DNA of 64,000 nucleotides from Gemmatimonadota bacterium (GCA_022822325.1 JAJEBW010000024.1:62001-126000); one strand, 5' to 3'; positions 42,968 to 52,935 are shown, counted from the stretch's first letter. The notes: generated by a model from the letters alone, not told the origin. Made by a program: numbers and translations.

Positions 42968-43083
42968 TCCCGGCGCGCGCACGGAATGATTGCGGGCCGT
43001 TCCCGGACCGGCTGATTCGGGACGGTCGGGCCATCATCGCCGGGAAGATCCGGAAAACGGCGGGGTCGTCGCCATTCGGCGGC

Positions 43084-43104
43084 GGCCCCGTTGCCGCAGG
43101 GGCC
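43084..43104. terminator. Possible terminator hairpin after SusC/SusD operon
   Basis: GGCCCC (43084-43089), loop of nine, GGGGCC (43099-43104) between convergent genes. No T-run follows, so a rho-independent function is uncertain. Confidence 0.3.
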
Positions 43105-43163
43105 CCGCAACCCATCATGCCCAACCCGATCCCGGCGACCGTCCCCCGGGTTCTCCCTGCCTC

Positions 43164-44327
43164 CTACCCTGTCCGGGCGGCCAGCTTCCGGCCCTGCTCA
43201 CAGACCGCTGCGACGGGAAGCGCCGAGATCCGGTCGTCGAGATCGTAGCGCTCGTTGCCCGGGTACACGATCCAGAGGTGATCGAGCGCCAGATCCCGCA
43301 GGGCAATCCGCATTGAGCGCGTGACGCCCGGCGCGTCCGCGAACTTGCACTCGAATCCGTAGCGTCTGTTCCGGTGTCGAATCAGGAGGTCGAGCTCCGC
43401 GCCTCCATGCGTGGCCCAGAAGTAGGCGTCCCGCGAATCGAACGCACCCAAGAGTTGCTCGATCGCGAACCCTTCGAATGACGCTCCCGCCTTGGGGTGA
43501 CCAGCCACTGCGTCATCGTTGTCCAGCCCCAGGAGCATGTGGAGCATGCCGGTGTCGCGAACATAGCTCTTTGGCGACTTGACCTGGCGTTTGCGGATGT
43601 TCTCGAACCAGGGTGGCAGCACTCGCACCATGAACGCACCAGCGAGAATGTCGAGATAGTTGCGTGCGGTCCCCTCGCTCGTGCCAAGGGAGCGGGCGAA
43701 TTCGGCGGCGTTCCAGATCTGCCCGTGATAGTGGGCGACCATCGTCCAGAAGCGGCGCAGCCTCTCCGTCGGGATGCGGATTCCAAGCTGTGGGAGATCC
43801 CGCTCCAGAAAGGTGCGTACGAAGTTCCTTCTCCAGAGCGCAGAGCCCTGGGCATCGGCAAGGAAGGAGCGGGGGAAACCGCCCTGGAGCCAGAGTTTGC
43901 GCCACTGGGCGGGAGTCGCTTCGTCGAGGTCGAATCCGCCAAGATCCACAAGACCGACCCGTCCGGCCAGGGATTCGGAGACGCCCCGGATCAGAGTGGG
44001 CGACGCGCTGCCCAGCAAGAGGAAGCGAGCCCGGTTGCCGGGACGGTCCACCAGCACCCGCACCGTCTCGAAGAGGGTCGGCGATCGCTGGATCTCGTCG
44101 ATCACGACCAGACCGGCAAGCTGGCCAAGGGTGAATTCAGGCGTGGCCAGGCGGCGGCGACTCGACGCCGATTCGAGGTCGAAGTAGGCGCTCTGCGAGG
44201 ATCGCGATGAGACTTCTCGCGCGAGGGTCGTCTTGCCGCATTGGCGCGGTCCCGTCAGTGCGGCGACCGGATGCACGGAAAAGGCCCGCTGGATGCGCTG
44301 AACGGGTGTGGGGCGGTCGATCAGCAT
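43164..44327 (-). CDS. AAA-type ATPase with DUF4143 domain
   Basis: A 387-residue protein. The Walker A motif is GPRQCGKTTL (about residues 26-35) and LAGLVVIDEIQRSP is Walker B. The C-terminal DUF4143 part includes LLLGSASPTL, FARSLGTSEGTARNYLDIL (a winged-helix-like element), MLHMLLGLDN, FEGFAIEQLLGAF and a PD-(D/E)xK-like stretch (GGAELDLLIR, GFECKFADAP). These proteins are widespread, often mobile or toxin-associated, and of unknown role. Monocistronic. Confidence 0.9.
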   Translation of the reverse strand: MLIDRPTPVQRIQRAFSVHPVAALTGPRQCGKTTLAREVSSRSSQSAYFDLESASSRRRLATPEFTLGQLAGLVVIDEIQRSPTLFETVRVLVDRPGNRARFLLLGSASPTLIRGVSESLAGRVGLVDLGGFDLDEATPAQWRKLWLQGGFPRSFLADAQGSALWRRNFVRTFLERDLPQLGIRIPTERLRRFWTMVAHYHGQIWNAAEFARSLGTSEGTARNYLDILAGAFMVRVLPPWFENIRKRQVKSPKSYVRDTGMLHMLLGLDNDDAVAGHPKAGASFEGFAIEQLLGAFDSRDAYFWATHGGAELDLLIRHRNRRYGFECKFADAPGVTRSMRIALRDLALDHLWIVYPGNERYDLDDRISALPVAAVCEQGRKLAARTG

Positions 44328-44503
44328 GGCGCTGTGGGTGGGAAGCGGTCGGTGCGGTGGGTGGCAAGAAAGCTACTGCCGCGAAAATCCCCAAGTCAAA
44401 TGCGGATTTTCAAGGAAAAGCCGTCCTGTCCCCACACCACCTGCCGCGATCCCCGTTCTCGTGACGGCTTCAGGTGCCAACTCGCGACGAACGACCCGCC
44501 CCT
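44328..44503. other. Spacer, no gene seen
   Basis: Contains the leftward promoter region of the ATPase gene; an AT-richer block near 44375-44415 (AATCCCCAAGTCAAATGCGG) is the best location but no clear boxes are visible. Confidence 0.3.
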
Positions 44504-45955
44504 TCAACCCCCCTCGTCCTCGATCTCGCCCAGCCGGAAGGCCTCGATCAGCTCGGGATCGGTTTCGGTTCCCAGAATCCGTCCGGCCAGGTATTCCCCG
44601 ATCACCGGCCCGAACTTGAAGCCCTCCGCCGACCCGCCGCCCGCGAACCAGACGTTGTCGTAGTCCGGGTGATGATCGAAAAAGAAGTTGCGGGTCGAGG
44701 AAAGCTCGTAGTGGCAGGCCCGCGTCTCGCTGATCGGGGCGTCGGCCAGTCCCGGAAAGCGCTCGCGCACGAAGGCCCGCGGACGCTCGTATTCCTCCTC
44801 GGTCAGCCATCTGCGGCTCGTGTCGGGATCGTCGTCGCCCGGTCCCGGACGCCGTCCCCCGGTGCGCACCCGAAAGCCGCGATTGTCCGGTCCCAGCGCC
44901 GGCCAGCCGGTCGTGCCGGGAAAGTTGTAGCTGGGCAGATGGGGATAGCTGTAGCGGTTGTCGCCCGGCGGCGTGCGCAGATAGATCACATGGCCGATGG
45001 GAATGCGCACCCGCTCCGTCATCAGCTCGGGGAATGCCTTGGGGAACCAGGGGCCGAGGGCGAAGACATGGGTTCCGGCCGCGATCTCGTCGCCAGGCTG
45101 GATCTTCAAGCTGTTGAGAGACCGGAGGTTCGCGTTGCCGGGCGCGGCGCGGGCGATCGTCACCTGTCCACCGTGGCGCTCGAAAACCCGCGCCACCGAC
45201 TCGATCGCGCGCCGGGCCCGCACCACTCCAGCGTCCTGCTCCCAGAGCGCCACGGCAATCCCCGTCACATCGATCACCGGCCACCGCCGCCGGATCTCGT
45301 CCGCGTCGATGACCTCGTAGCGCACCCCCGTCTCGTCCCAGTAGCTGCGCGTGTTTTCCAGGAAGTCGGTCCATTCGTCGCGCATGATGAGATCCGAGGT
45401 GGGGAAGAAGACGCGCGGCAGCAACATCTCCTGCCACTGTTCGTCCCATTCCCTCCACATCTCGATCGCGCGCCGGGCCCAGCGCGTCCACAGCGAATTC
45501 GGGCGATTCCCGTAGCCGGTGCGCACGCCGCGCGTCTCGCCCCCCGAGGTCGCGCGCGAGTTGCCGGGTCCGTACTGGTCGATCAGGGCAACCTGCGCGC
45601 CCGCCCGTTGAAGATTCAGCGCGGTCCAGGCTCCGAAGGCGCCGGCTCCGACGATCGCCACATCGGGGAGCTGGCGGGTGCGCACCCAGGGAGCTCTCCG
45701 CTCGCCGAACCGCGCGCTCGCCGCCGACCCGGCCCCCGCCCCCCCCACCCCCCCGCACATCACCGCCCCCGCGCCCGCCACGGCCTTCTTCACAAAATCG
45801 CGACGGCTTGCCCCTTTTCCCTCTTCGCCCGGCGGGCCCGCGCCCCACCCCGTCGCGGCCGCCGCCTCGGCACGCCTGTGCCCGCCGCCCCCTGTCCGGC
45901 CTCCGCCCTTCCCACCAGCTTCCGGCTCGCTTCCCCTTCCGTCCGCACCCCTCAT
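44504..45955 (-). CDS. Tat-exported FAD-dependent oxidoreductase (DAO/sarcosine-oxidase-like)
   Basis: A 483-residue flavoprotein. A Gly/Ala-rich n-region leads to a twin-arginine motif SRRDFVKK (about 50-57) and a hydrophobic stretch. The FAD Rossmann motif is VAIVGAGAFGAWTALNL, followed by GNSRATSGGETRGVR and LWEQDAGVVRARRAIES, typical of the DAO family; GGGSAEGFKFGPVIGEYLAGRI closes the FAD site. It would oxidise an amino or N-methyl compound in the periplasm. The ATG overlaps the stop of a monoheme cytochrome c gene (ATGA), which strongly suggests that cytochrome is its electron acceptor instead of oxygen. Confidence 0.88.
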   Translation of the reverse strand: MRGADGRGSEPEAGGKGGGRTGGGGHRRAEAAAATGWGAGPPGEEGKGASRRDFVKKAVAGAGAVMCGGVGGAGAGSAASARFGERRAPWVRTRQLPDVAIVGAGAFGAWTALNLQRAGAQVALIDQYGPGNSRATSGGETRGVRTGYGNRPNSLWTRWARRAIEMWREWDEQWQEMLLPRVFFPTSDLIMRDEWTDFLENTRSYWDETGVRYEVIDADEIRRRWPVIDVTGIAVALWEQDAGVVRARRAIESVARVFERHGGQVTIARAAPGNANLRSLNSLKIQPGDEIAAGTHVFALGPWFPKAFPELMTERVRIPIGHVIYLRTPPGDNRYSYPHLPSYNFPGTTGWPALGPDNRGFRVRTGGRRPGPGDDDPDTSRRWLTEEEYERPRAFVRERFPGLADAPISETRACHYELSSTRNFFFDHHPDYDNVWFAGGGSAEGFKFGPVIGEYLAGRILGTETDPELIEAFRLGEIEDEGG

Positions 45956-46464
45956 CGCCCGGCCTCCGGCGGCGCAATCCGCACCTCGCGCATCGGCGAG
46001 TCGGCGGTCAGCTCCGCCGCACCCGGATCGTGTCCATTGATGCTCAGAATGTACGCGGCGACATCGAGATACACTTGCTCTTCGAGGCCTCCGGGGTTGT
46101 CGTCCGGCATGGTGGAGCGCACGGTGCGGAAGAAGGAATAGACGGTGCGGCGGCCCCAGTTGGACTGGAAGGAGCGGCCGCGAAACTCGTTCGTGGTGTG
46201 GCACTCGGAGCAGACCTCGTCGAAGGTCACGCGGCCGCGCTCGGACTGGTCCGCGGTGAAGATTCCGGCGGGCGGGGCGTCGGGTGCGGGATCGGTGGCC
46301 GCGGCGGCGTCGTTTCCGGGGGCCGGAGCGGGCGCGGGCTGCGCAGGCTGCGGTGGCGTGGATGCCGGTTCCGAGCCGCTGCCCGCCGCGCATCCGGCGA
46401 CGAGAATTCCCGAAGCAAGGAGGATTGCGGGCAGGATTGCCCGTCCGAGCGATTGCCGCGCCAT
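45952..46464 (-). CDS. Monoheme cytochrome c lipoprotein, partner of FAD oxidoreductase
   Basis: A 170-residue exported protein with lipobox LVAGC (Cys about 23), a Pro/Ala linker, and one heme site CSECH near residue 85. VYSFFRTVRSTMPDDNPGGL contains the likely distal Met, and QVYLDVAAYILSINGHD is the closing helix of a class I cytochrome c. Coupled translationally to the FAD oxidoreductase. Confidence 0.9.
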   Translation of the reverse strand: MARQSLGRAILPAILLASGILVAGCAAGSGSEPASTPPQPAQPAPAPAPGNDAAAATDPAPDAPPAGIFTADQSERGRVTFDEVCSECHTTNEFRGRSFQSNWGRRTVYSFFRTVRSTMPDDNPGGLEEQVYLDVAAYILSINGHDPGAAELTADSPMREVRIAPPEAGR

Positions 46465-46597
46465 GGCCAGAGCCCCTTCTGCTGTATAGTGTTCGTCTCC
46501 GTGCGCGATGCCTCGATGGTCGATGCCGCGCGCAACGGTTCGTATCCGGAATGGACGCCGGACACGGGGATGCGGGAATCCAATATAGGGGGAAGCG
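46465..46597. other. Divergent promoter region
   Basis: Between the cytochrome c gene (leftward) and the DUF4837-like gene (rightward). TATACA on the minus strand near 46487 is a possible minus-10 for the cytochrome operon. Confidence 0.3.
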
Positions 46598-47674
46598 ATG
46601 CGAATGGTCGAAGTGCGCGGGCGGGGATCGTGGTTGCGCGGGGCGCTGATCGGGGTGGCGGCGGGGGGTGCGGGGTGCGACAGTGTGCCGATGTCGATGG
46701 GCGATGTGCAGGCGATTGTGATCACCGCGGCTCCCGAGCTCTGGAACGAGGTGGGCGAGACCGCGCTGGAGACGCTGGAGGGTTCGGTCTTCACCGTCCG
46801 CGACGACTACGCTTTCCGGGTGCGCTACCACGAACCGGCGGATTCCTCGTGGGCCGCGCTGCGGCGTCTGCGTCAACTGCTTCTGATCGGCAAGCCCTCC
46901 GACCCGTGGATGGCGCGCGCGCTGGACCAGGCGGCCGGGACCGAATCGTGGAGTCCGGCGCCGGCGGTCGGGGACTCGGCGGTGATCGGGCAGGTGCGCG
47001 ACGTCTGGGCGCGTCCGCAACTGGTCACCATGCTGATCCTGGACGAGGAGGCGGGCCCGGAGGCGGCGGCGGACCAGGTTCTGGCGAAGCTGCCCGAACT
47101 GTACGCAATCTTCGACGAGCAGTTCCGGGAATGGGTGCGGGCGCGGATGTTCGCAACCGACCCCAACCTCGAGCTGGCCGCGACCCTTCGCAGCGAGCAT
47201 GGCTTCCGGCTGATCGTGCCCCAGGTGTACGACCATGAGGTGCAGGATTCCGTTCACATCTTCCGCAACGACAACCCGGACCCGTCGGAGCTGATTCGCC
47301 AGGTGACCGTCACCTGGATTGCGCCTCCGGCCGAAATCCCCGGCCCCGACGAACTTGTCGCCTGGCGCACGCAACTTGCCGAGGCCTACTACGACTATCC
47401 GCAGGTTGTGCCCGGCGACCGCATGGAAACGGCCACCTTCCGGCACCGCGAGCTGGATGGCTTCCTCGTCCAGTCCGTCTGGTCGAATCCCCCCGGCAGC
47501 TATCCGGCGGCGGGCCCCTTCATCCTTCGTGCGATCGCCTGTCCGGCGCAGCGGCGACTCTACCTGATCGACGCCTGGCTTTACGCTCCCTCGCGCGACA
47601 AGTACGAATACATGATTCAACTGGAAGAGATCCTCAACTCCTTCGAATGCGTGGAGCAGACCGAAAATGTGTAA
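46598..47674 (+). CDS. DUF4837-like lipoprotein
   Basis: A 358-residue exported protein with lipobox AAGGAGC (Cys about 27). It has ITAAPELWNEVGETALETLEG, IGKPSDPWMARALDQ, WARPQLVTMLILDEE, HGFRLIVPQVYDHEVQDSVHIFR and, near the end, RRLYLIDAWLYAPSRDKYEYMIQLEEILNSF. This pattern (substrate-like VVxDxxxW start, R/NDNPDPSE centre and a final Tyr-rich helix) recalls DUF4837 proteins of Bacteroidota and Gemmatimonadota; their role is unknown. It overlaps the serine hydrolase gene by 8 bases. Confidence 0.65.
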   Translation: MRMVEVRGRGSWLRGALIGVAAGGAGCDSVPMSMGDVQAIVITAAPELWNEVGETALETLEGSVFTVRDDYAFRVRYHEPADSSWAALRRLRQLLLIGKPSDPWMARALDQAAGTESWSPAPAVGDSAVIGQVRDVWARPQLVTMLILDEEAGPEAAADQVLAKLPELYAIFDEQFREWVRARMFATDPNLELAATLRSEHGFRLIVPQVYDHEVQDSVHIFRNDNPDPSELIRQVTVTWIAPPAEIPGPDELVAWRTQLAEAYYDYPQVVPGDRMETATFRHRELDGFLVQSVWSNPPGSYPAAGPFILRAIACPAQRRLYLIDAWLYAPSRDKYEYMIQLEEILNSFECVEQTENV

Positions 47675-49271
47675 GCCGGTTCCCCCATCCATCCCCGCTT
47701 CGGCGGTCCCGCTGTCGTCCGCCTCTTCCCCGGGCGACCCTGCCTCGGCGCCGGCCATGCCCTCCTCCAGCGCCTTTTCCGGCTCCGGCACAGGGCGACC
47801 GCGCCATTCCCGGCGAACCCCGCGGCACGAAAGGCCCGCTCCGCTCGTCGCGCTGGCCGTCCTCTTCCTGGTTGCGGCGTGCGGTCCGGTCGCGAACGAC
47901 GCCCCGGTCGCAGGCGAACACGGCGCCGAAGGAGTCGGCTACGGCCACCCCGACCACGCCGGCCACGTTGCCGTGATCGACGAGATCATGATGACCCCGA
48001 TTCGCGATGGACGGATCGCGGGCGCATCGGTCGCGGTCGTGCACCGCGGCGAGAGGGTGGCCGTGCGGGGCTACGGCTGGGCGAATCTCGAACTCCGCGT
48101 ATCCACTCCCGAAGACGCCATCTACGAGATCGGTTCGATCACCAAGCAGTTCACCTCGGTCGGCCTGCTGCGCATGCAGGAAGAGGGGCTTGTGGACCTC
48201 GACGCCGACATGGCCGAGTACCTGCCCGACTTCCCCACCCAGAGCCACGCCATCACCGTGCGCGAGCTGCTCGACCACACCTCGGGAATCCGCGGCTACA
48301 CCGAGATGGAGGCGGCGCGGCCCTACTTCGTGCGGCGCGTTCCCCGCGACACCCTCCTTTCCCTCATCGCCGCCCACCCCTTCGACTTCCCCACCGGCGA
48401 GGCCGAGATCTACAACAACTCCGCCTTCTATCTTGCGGGAATGATCCTTGAGGACGCCTCGGGGATGAGCTACGAGGACTATGTGGAAGACCGCATCTTC
48501 GCGCCGCTGGGAATGGACCGGTCGCACTACTGCAGCGAGACCGAGATCCACGAGGGCAAGGCGACGGGGTACGACGCGGGTCCGGATGGCCTGGTGCACA
48601 AGGGCTTCATCGTCCACAACGTTCCCTTCTCGGCGGGCTCGCTCTGCGCAAGCGCGGGCGATCTGGCGACCTGGCTGGACGCGCTGCACGGCGGCGAGGC
48701 GATGACCGACGAATCCTACCGGCAGCTCATCGAACCGGGCGATCTGAACGACGGCACGAAGCTCCGCTATGCGCTGGGGATTGCGGTCTCCGACATCCTC
48801 GGCCACCGCGCGATCCACCATGGAGGCGGGATCAACGGATTCCTCGCCGAATCGCTCCACCTGCCCGACGAAGAGCTGTCGGTCGTGGTCCTCACCAACA
48901 CCGCCGGGGTGCCGTCGCCCTCGGAGCTGGCGCGGGAGATCGTCGTCGCGATGGTCGGCGACGCCACCCCGGAACCCCTTGCCTTCGAGGGCGATCCGGA
49001 CTGGTTCACGGGCATCTACGGCGGACCGGCGCGCGGCGGACGGGCGGAGGTGCGAATCGATGCGGAGGACGGCGCGCTCACGGCCACCGTCGTCATGCAG
49101 GGCGGCCGCGAGCTCCCCGAAGCCGCGCAGAACAGGCAGACGATGGACTTTCGCGGTGGCGCCACCTTCACCGCCGGGGGCGCGACCCTCACCTTCGAGG
49201 GCGATGGCGAGATGGCGTCGGTGCTCCGGTACGACATCGTTTCCGGCTACACGCCGATGCGGCGCAGGTAG
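47667..49271 (+). CDS. Class C beta-lactamase-like serine hydrolase lipoprotein
   Basis: A 534-residue protein with a long Ser/Pro-rich n-region and lipobox LVAAC (Cys about 72); the true start may be internal. The beta-lactamase/DD-peptidase domain (about 95-440) has SITKQ (SxxK), YNNSAFY (YxN) and HHGGGINGF (HxG). A short beta-barrel-like C-terminal domain follows (about 450-534). It could hydrolyse esters, D-peptides or beta-lactams. It overlaps the DUF4837-like gene and is 9 bases before dnaE, so the three may share transcription. Confidence 0.88.
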   Translation: MCKPVPPSIPASAVPLSSASSPGDPASAPAMPSSSAFSGSGTGRPRHSRRTPRHERPAPLVALAVLFLVAACGPVANDAPVAGEHGAEGVGYGHPDHAGHVAVIDEIMMTPIRDGRIAGASVAVVHRGERVAVRGYGWANLELRVSTPEDAIYEIGSITKQFTSVGLLRMQEEGLVDLDADMAEYLPDFPTQSHAITVRELLDHTSGIRGYTEMEAARPYFVRRVPRDTLLSLIAAHPFDFPTGEAEIYNNSAFYLAGMILEDASGMSYEDYVEDRIFAPLGMDRSHYCSETEIHEGKATGYDAGPDGLVHKGFIVHNVPFSAGSLCASAGDLATWLDALHGGEAMTDESYRQLIEPGDLNDGTKLRYALGIAVSDILGHRAIHHGGGINGFLAESLHLPDEELSVVVLTNTAGVPSPSELAREIVVAMVGDATPEPLAFEGDPDWFTGIYGGPARGGRAEVRIDAEDGALTATVVMQGGRELPEAAQNRQTMDFRGGATFTAGGATLTFEGDGEMASVLRYDIVSGYTPMRRR

Positions 49272-49280
49272 GGGCGTTCA

Positions 49281-52200
49281 TTGTCCTTCGTCCATCTGCA
49301 CACGCACTCCGAGTACTCGCTGCTCGATGGCGCGAATCGTCTGAAGGATCTGATCGACCGCGCGAAGCACTACGAGATGCCGGCGCTGGGGCTCACCGAC
49401 CACGGCTGCATGTACGGGGCCTGGAGCTTCCAGAAGCTGGCCCGCAAGAGGGGAATCAAGCCGATCATCGGGATGGAGGCCTACGTGGCTCCCGGCGACC
49501 GGCGGGAACGGGCCCGCTCCGGCGAGGGCGGCAAGTCGGCCTATCACCTGGTGCTCCTTGCGCGCGACCGCGAAGGGTACCGCAACCTCGTCAAGCTGTC
49601 GTCGATCGGCTACACCGAGGGCTTCTACTATCACCCGCGGGTCGATCGCGAGGTGCTGGCCCGTCACTCCAACGGTCTGATCGTGAGTTCCGCCTGCATG
49701 GCCGGAGAGGTCGCGCGCCACCTGGCCGCAGGCAACGCCGAGAGCGCCCGCGAGGCGGCGGAGTGGTACGCCAACGTCTTCCCCGACCGGTACTATCTGG
49801 AGGTGCAGGCCCACGGAACCCCCGGACAGGCCGAGTTGAACGAACAGGTCTTCGCGCTGGCCAACGAGCTGGGACTGCCGGTCGTCGCCACCAACGACGC
49901 CCACTTTCTGGAGCACGAACACCACCCCGCGCACGACATCCTGGTCTGCATCGGAACCGCCAAGAACCACGACGATCCCAAGCGGTTGCGCTACGACGAC
50001 GGCCTCTACTTCAAGGGCCCCGACGAGATGGCGGCGGCCTTCCCGGACCGGCCCGACGTCCTCGAAAACACCCTCGGGATCGCGGACGAGATCTCGCTGG
50101 ATTTCGAGAAGAGCTACCACCTCCCCTCCTTCCCCCTGCCCGACCGCTTTGCCGACGACAACGCCTACCTGGTCCATCTGGCGCGTGCGGGAGCCCGCGA
50201 ACGCTACGGCGACCCCCTCTCCGCCGAGGTCGAGGAACGGCTCCGCTACGAGCTCGACGTCATCCTGAAGACCGGCTACGCGGGCTACTTCCTCATCACC
50301 TGGGACTTCATCCGCTGGGCGCGCGAACAGGGGATTCCTGTGGGTCCGGGACGCGGTTCGGCGGCCGGTTCGCTGGTGTCGTACGCCCTTCGCATTACCG
50401 ATCTGGACCCGCTCGCCTACGGGCTGATCTTCGAGCGCTTCCTGAATCCCGAACGCATCTCGATGCCGGACATCGACATCGACTTCTGCTACGAGCGCCG
50501 CGGCGAGGTGATCGAGTACGTGCGCAAGAAGTACGGACGCGACGCGGTGGGGCAGATCGTCACCTTTGGAACGATGAAGAGCCGGGCGGTGATCCGCGAT
50601 GTGGGGCGGGTGCTGGGGTTCGAGCCCTCCGAGACCGACCGGATCGCGAAGATGATTCCGAACCAGCCGGGCAAGAGCTACACGGTCCGGGAGGCGGTGG
50701 ACCGGATCCACGATGTGAAGGCGCTCTACCGGACCGACGAACGGCACCAGCGCCTCTTCGACTACTCGATCACCCTCGAGGGACTCTCCCGGCATGCGTC
50801 GGTGCATGCGGCGGGGGTCGTGATCGCGCCCGGGCCGCTCGACGACTATGTGCCGATCTGCACCCAGGGCAAGGGGAAGGGGAATGGGGGGCGGGGCGCG
50901 GCGGAGGGGGGGGACGGTCCCGACATCGTCACGCAGTACGACATGAACTGCCTCGAGGACGCCGGGATGCTCAAGATGGACTTCCTGGGCCTCAAGACGC
51001 TCACCGTCATTCACGACGCGGTGCGCGGGGCGAAGGCCCGGCTCGGCGAATTCCGGCATCCGGAGAGCGGTGCCCTCTACCGCTCCGATTCCATGAGCGA
51101 CGTTCCCCTGGACGACCCGGAGGTCTACCGGATGCTGGCCAGCGGCGGCACCTCGGGCATCTTCCAGTTCGAATCCAATCTGGCGCTCGACAAGCTGCGG
51201 GCGATGCGTTGCGACCGTTTCGACGACCTCGTCGCCACCAATGCGCTGATTCGCCCCGGCCCCCTCGATTCGGGGATGACCGACCGGTACATCCTGCGCA
51301 AGCTGGGAAAGGAAGCGGTGGCCTTCCCGGCGCCGGGACTGGAGCCGATCCTCGAGTCCACCCATGGGATCATCGTCTATCAGGAACAGGTCATGCGGAT
51401 CGCGAGCGAGCTGGCGGGCTACTCGCTGGGCGACGCCGACGTGCTCCGCAAGGCGATGGGGAAGAAGGACGCGAAGCTGATCGAGGCCGAGCTGGGGCGC
51501 TTCCGCGAACGGGTGCGCGAACGGGGACTCGACCGGAAGACGGCCTACGAGCTGGCCGACCAGATCAGGACCTTCGGTCGTTACGGCTTCAACAAGTCGC
51601 ATTCGGCGGCGTACTCGATTCTCTCCTACAAGACCGCCTGGCTGAAGCGCCACTATCCGGCGGATTTCATGGCGGCGCTCCTCTCGTCGGTGCTGGACAA
51701 GACCGACGATGTGGTGAAGTACATCGGCGAGTGTCGCGAGCTGGGCCGCTACCATCCCGCGCTGGCGGAGGGGATCTCGGTGCTGCCCCCCGATGTGAAC
51801 GAGAGCGGCTGGAAGTTCACCGCAGTCGGCGACGAGACGATTCGCTTCGGGCTGGGGGCGGTGCGTGGGGTGGGCAGCGCGGCGGTGCAATCGGTTCTGG
51901 CGGCGCGGCGCGAGGGCGGACCCTTCACCAGTCTCTTCGGGTTCCTGGAGCGGATCGACCTTCGCGCGCTCAACAAGCGGGCCTGCGAGGCTCTGATCAC
52001 GTCGGGGGCGCTGGATTCCTTCGGCCACCGGGCCCAGATGGTGGCGGGACTCGACACGGCCTACGGCGAGGCGTCGGCGCGGCTTCAGGAAACCCTGCTG
52101 GGGCAGCAATCGCTCTTTGGCGACGAAGGCTTCGACCAGACCGAGCCCGAATTGCCCACCGTTCCCGAATGGAGCGACCGCGAACGGCTGGCTCGCGAGA

Positions 52201-52838
52201 AGGAGGCGCTCGGGTTCTTCATCTCCGGACACCCCCTGGACCGTTACCGCGAGGTGGCGCGCCTCTTCGACGAACTCGACGCGGCCTCCCTCAAGACGCG
52301 GGCGGGCGAGCTGGTCGAAACGGCCTGCGTGGTCACCTCCGTGTCGCGGCAGGTCTCGCGGCGCGACGGGTCGGAGTGGGGAAGGATCGCGGTGGAGGGG
52401 TTCCAGGGCACGGCAACGGTTCTGTGCTTCCGCGACGCGTGGCAGTCCTGCCGGGAGCTCCTGCAACCCGATGCGCTGGTCCTGGTGCGAGGCCGGGTGA
52501 GCGACCGCGACCGCGACGAGGAGGATCCGCCGGTCTTTCTGGATTCGGCGAAACCCCTGCGCGAGGTGGCGGCGAGCGGACGCCTTGCCGTGCAGATTCG
52601 GGTGGACCGGGACGCCCGGCCGGCCGACGATCTCTTTGAGCGGGCGCGCGCGATCCTCACGGGCAACGCAACCGGGGCGCCGGTCGAGGTGGTGGTGGGG
52701 AACGGGGACTCCGATGGCCAGGCCGACCCACCGCCGCGACTGAGGTCCAGGACGCTCCGGGCGACGGCGGACCGAGCCACGATCCGCGCACTGGAGGGGG
52801 TCTTCGGCAGGGGAAGGGTGGGGCTGGCCCGGGTCTGA
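49281..52838 (+). CDS. dnaE: DNA polymerase III alpha subunit (DnaE1 type)
   Basis: A 1185-residue replicative polymerase, close to the family's usual 1160-1200. Translation begins at a TTG preceded by AGGGGCG. The PHP domain starts at HLHTHSEYSLLDG and includes LTDHGCMYG. The palm carries the catalytic acids in PDIDIDF (about 397-403), with GPGRGSAAGSLV before it. FNKSHSAAYSILSYKTAWLK lies in the fingers region. Tandem HhH and an OB-fold (ETACVVTSVSRQVSRRDG) precede the C-terminus. It synthesises DNA at the replication fork. Essential housekeeping gene among accessory genes. Confidence 0.97.
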   Translation: MSFVHLHTHSEYSLLDGANRLKDLIDRAKHYEMPALGLTDHGCMYGAWSFQKLARKRGIKPIIGMEAYVAPGDRRERARSGEGGKSAYHLVLLARDREGYRNLVKLSSIGYTEGFYYHPRVDREVLARHSNGLIVSSACMAGEVARHLAAGNAESAREAAEWYANVFPDRYYLEVQAHGTPGQAELNEQVFALANELGLPVVATNDAHFLEHEHHPAHDILVCIGTAKNHDDPKRLRYDDGLYFKGPDEMAAAFPDRPDVLENTLGIADEISLDFEKSYHLPSFPLPDRFADDNAYLVHLARAGARERYGDPLSAEVEERLRYELDVILKTGYAGYFLITWDFIRWAREQGIPVGPGRGSAAGSLVSYALRITDLDPLAYGLIFERFLNPERISMPDIDIDFCYERRGEVIEYVRKKYGRDAVGQIVTFGTMKSRAVIRDVGRVLGFEPSETDRIAKMIPNQPGKSYTVREAVDRIHDVKALYRTDERHQRLFDYSITLEGLSRHASVHAAGVVIAPGPLDDYVPICTQGKGKGNGGRGAAEGGDGPDIVTQYDMNCLEDAGMLKMDFLGLKTLTVIHDAVRGAKARLGEFRHPESGALYRSDSMSDVPLDDPEVYRMLASGGTSGIFQFESNLALDKLRAMRCDRFDDLVATNALIRPGPLDSGMTDRYILRKLGKEAVAFPAPGLEPILESTHGIIVYQEQVMRIASELAGYSLGDADVLRKAMGKKDAKLIEAELGRFRERVRERGLDRKTAYELADQIRTFGRYGFNKSHSAAYSILSYKTAWLKRHYPADFMAALLSSVLDKTDDVVKYIGECRELGRYHPALAEGISVLPPDVNESGWKFTAVGDETIRFGLGAVRGVGSAAVQSVLAARREGGPFTSLFGFLERIDLRALNKRACEALITSGALDSFGHRAQMVAGLDTAYGEASARLQETLLGQQSLFGDEGFDQTEPELPTVPEWSDRERLAREKEALGFFISGHPLDRYREVARLFDELDAASLKTRAGELVETACVVTSVSRQVSRRDGSEWGRIAVEGFQGTATVLCFRDAWQSCRELLQPDALVLVRGRVSDRDRDEEDPPVFLDSAKPLREVAASGRLAVQIRVDRDARPADDLFERARAILTGNATGAPVEVVVGNGDSDGQADPPPRLRSRTLRATADRATIRALEGVFGRGRVGLARV

Positions 52839-52918
52839 TGCGGCGCGCAACCGGCGAGCCCCGGGATCGGATTCCGCCGGCGCCGCCCGGTTCCGGCGAC
52901 GATTCCGTCCCTGGTCGC

Positions 52919-52935
52919 CCCGCGAGAAACGCGGG
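52919..52935. terminator. Possible bidirectional terminator between dnaE and Spy-like gene
   Basis: CCCGCG, loop AGAAA, CGCGGG (six perfect GC pairs) in the gap between two convergent genes. No T-run on either side. Confidence 0.35.

Noticed and set aside
49278-52850. Long antisense open frame of about 1190 codons opposite dnaE
   Set aside because: Mirror frame of a GC-rich gene; its translation has no domain features while the plus strand encodes a full polymerase.
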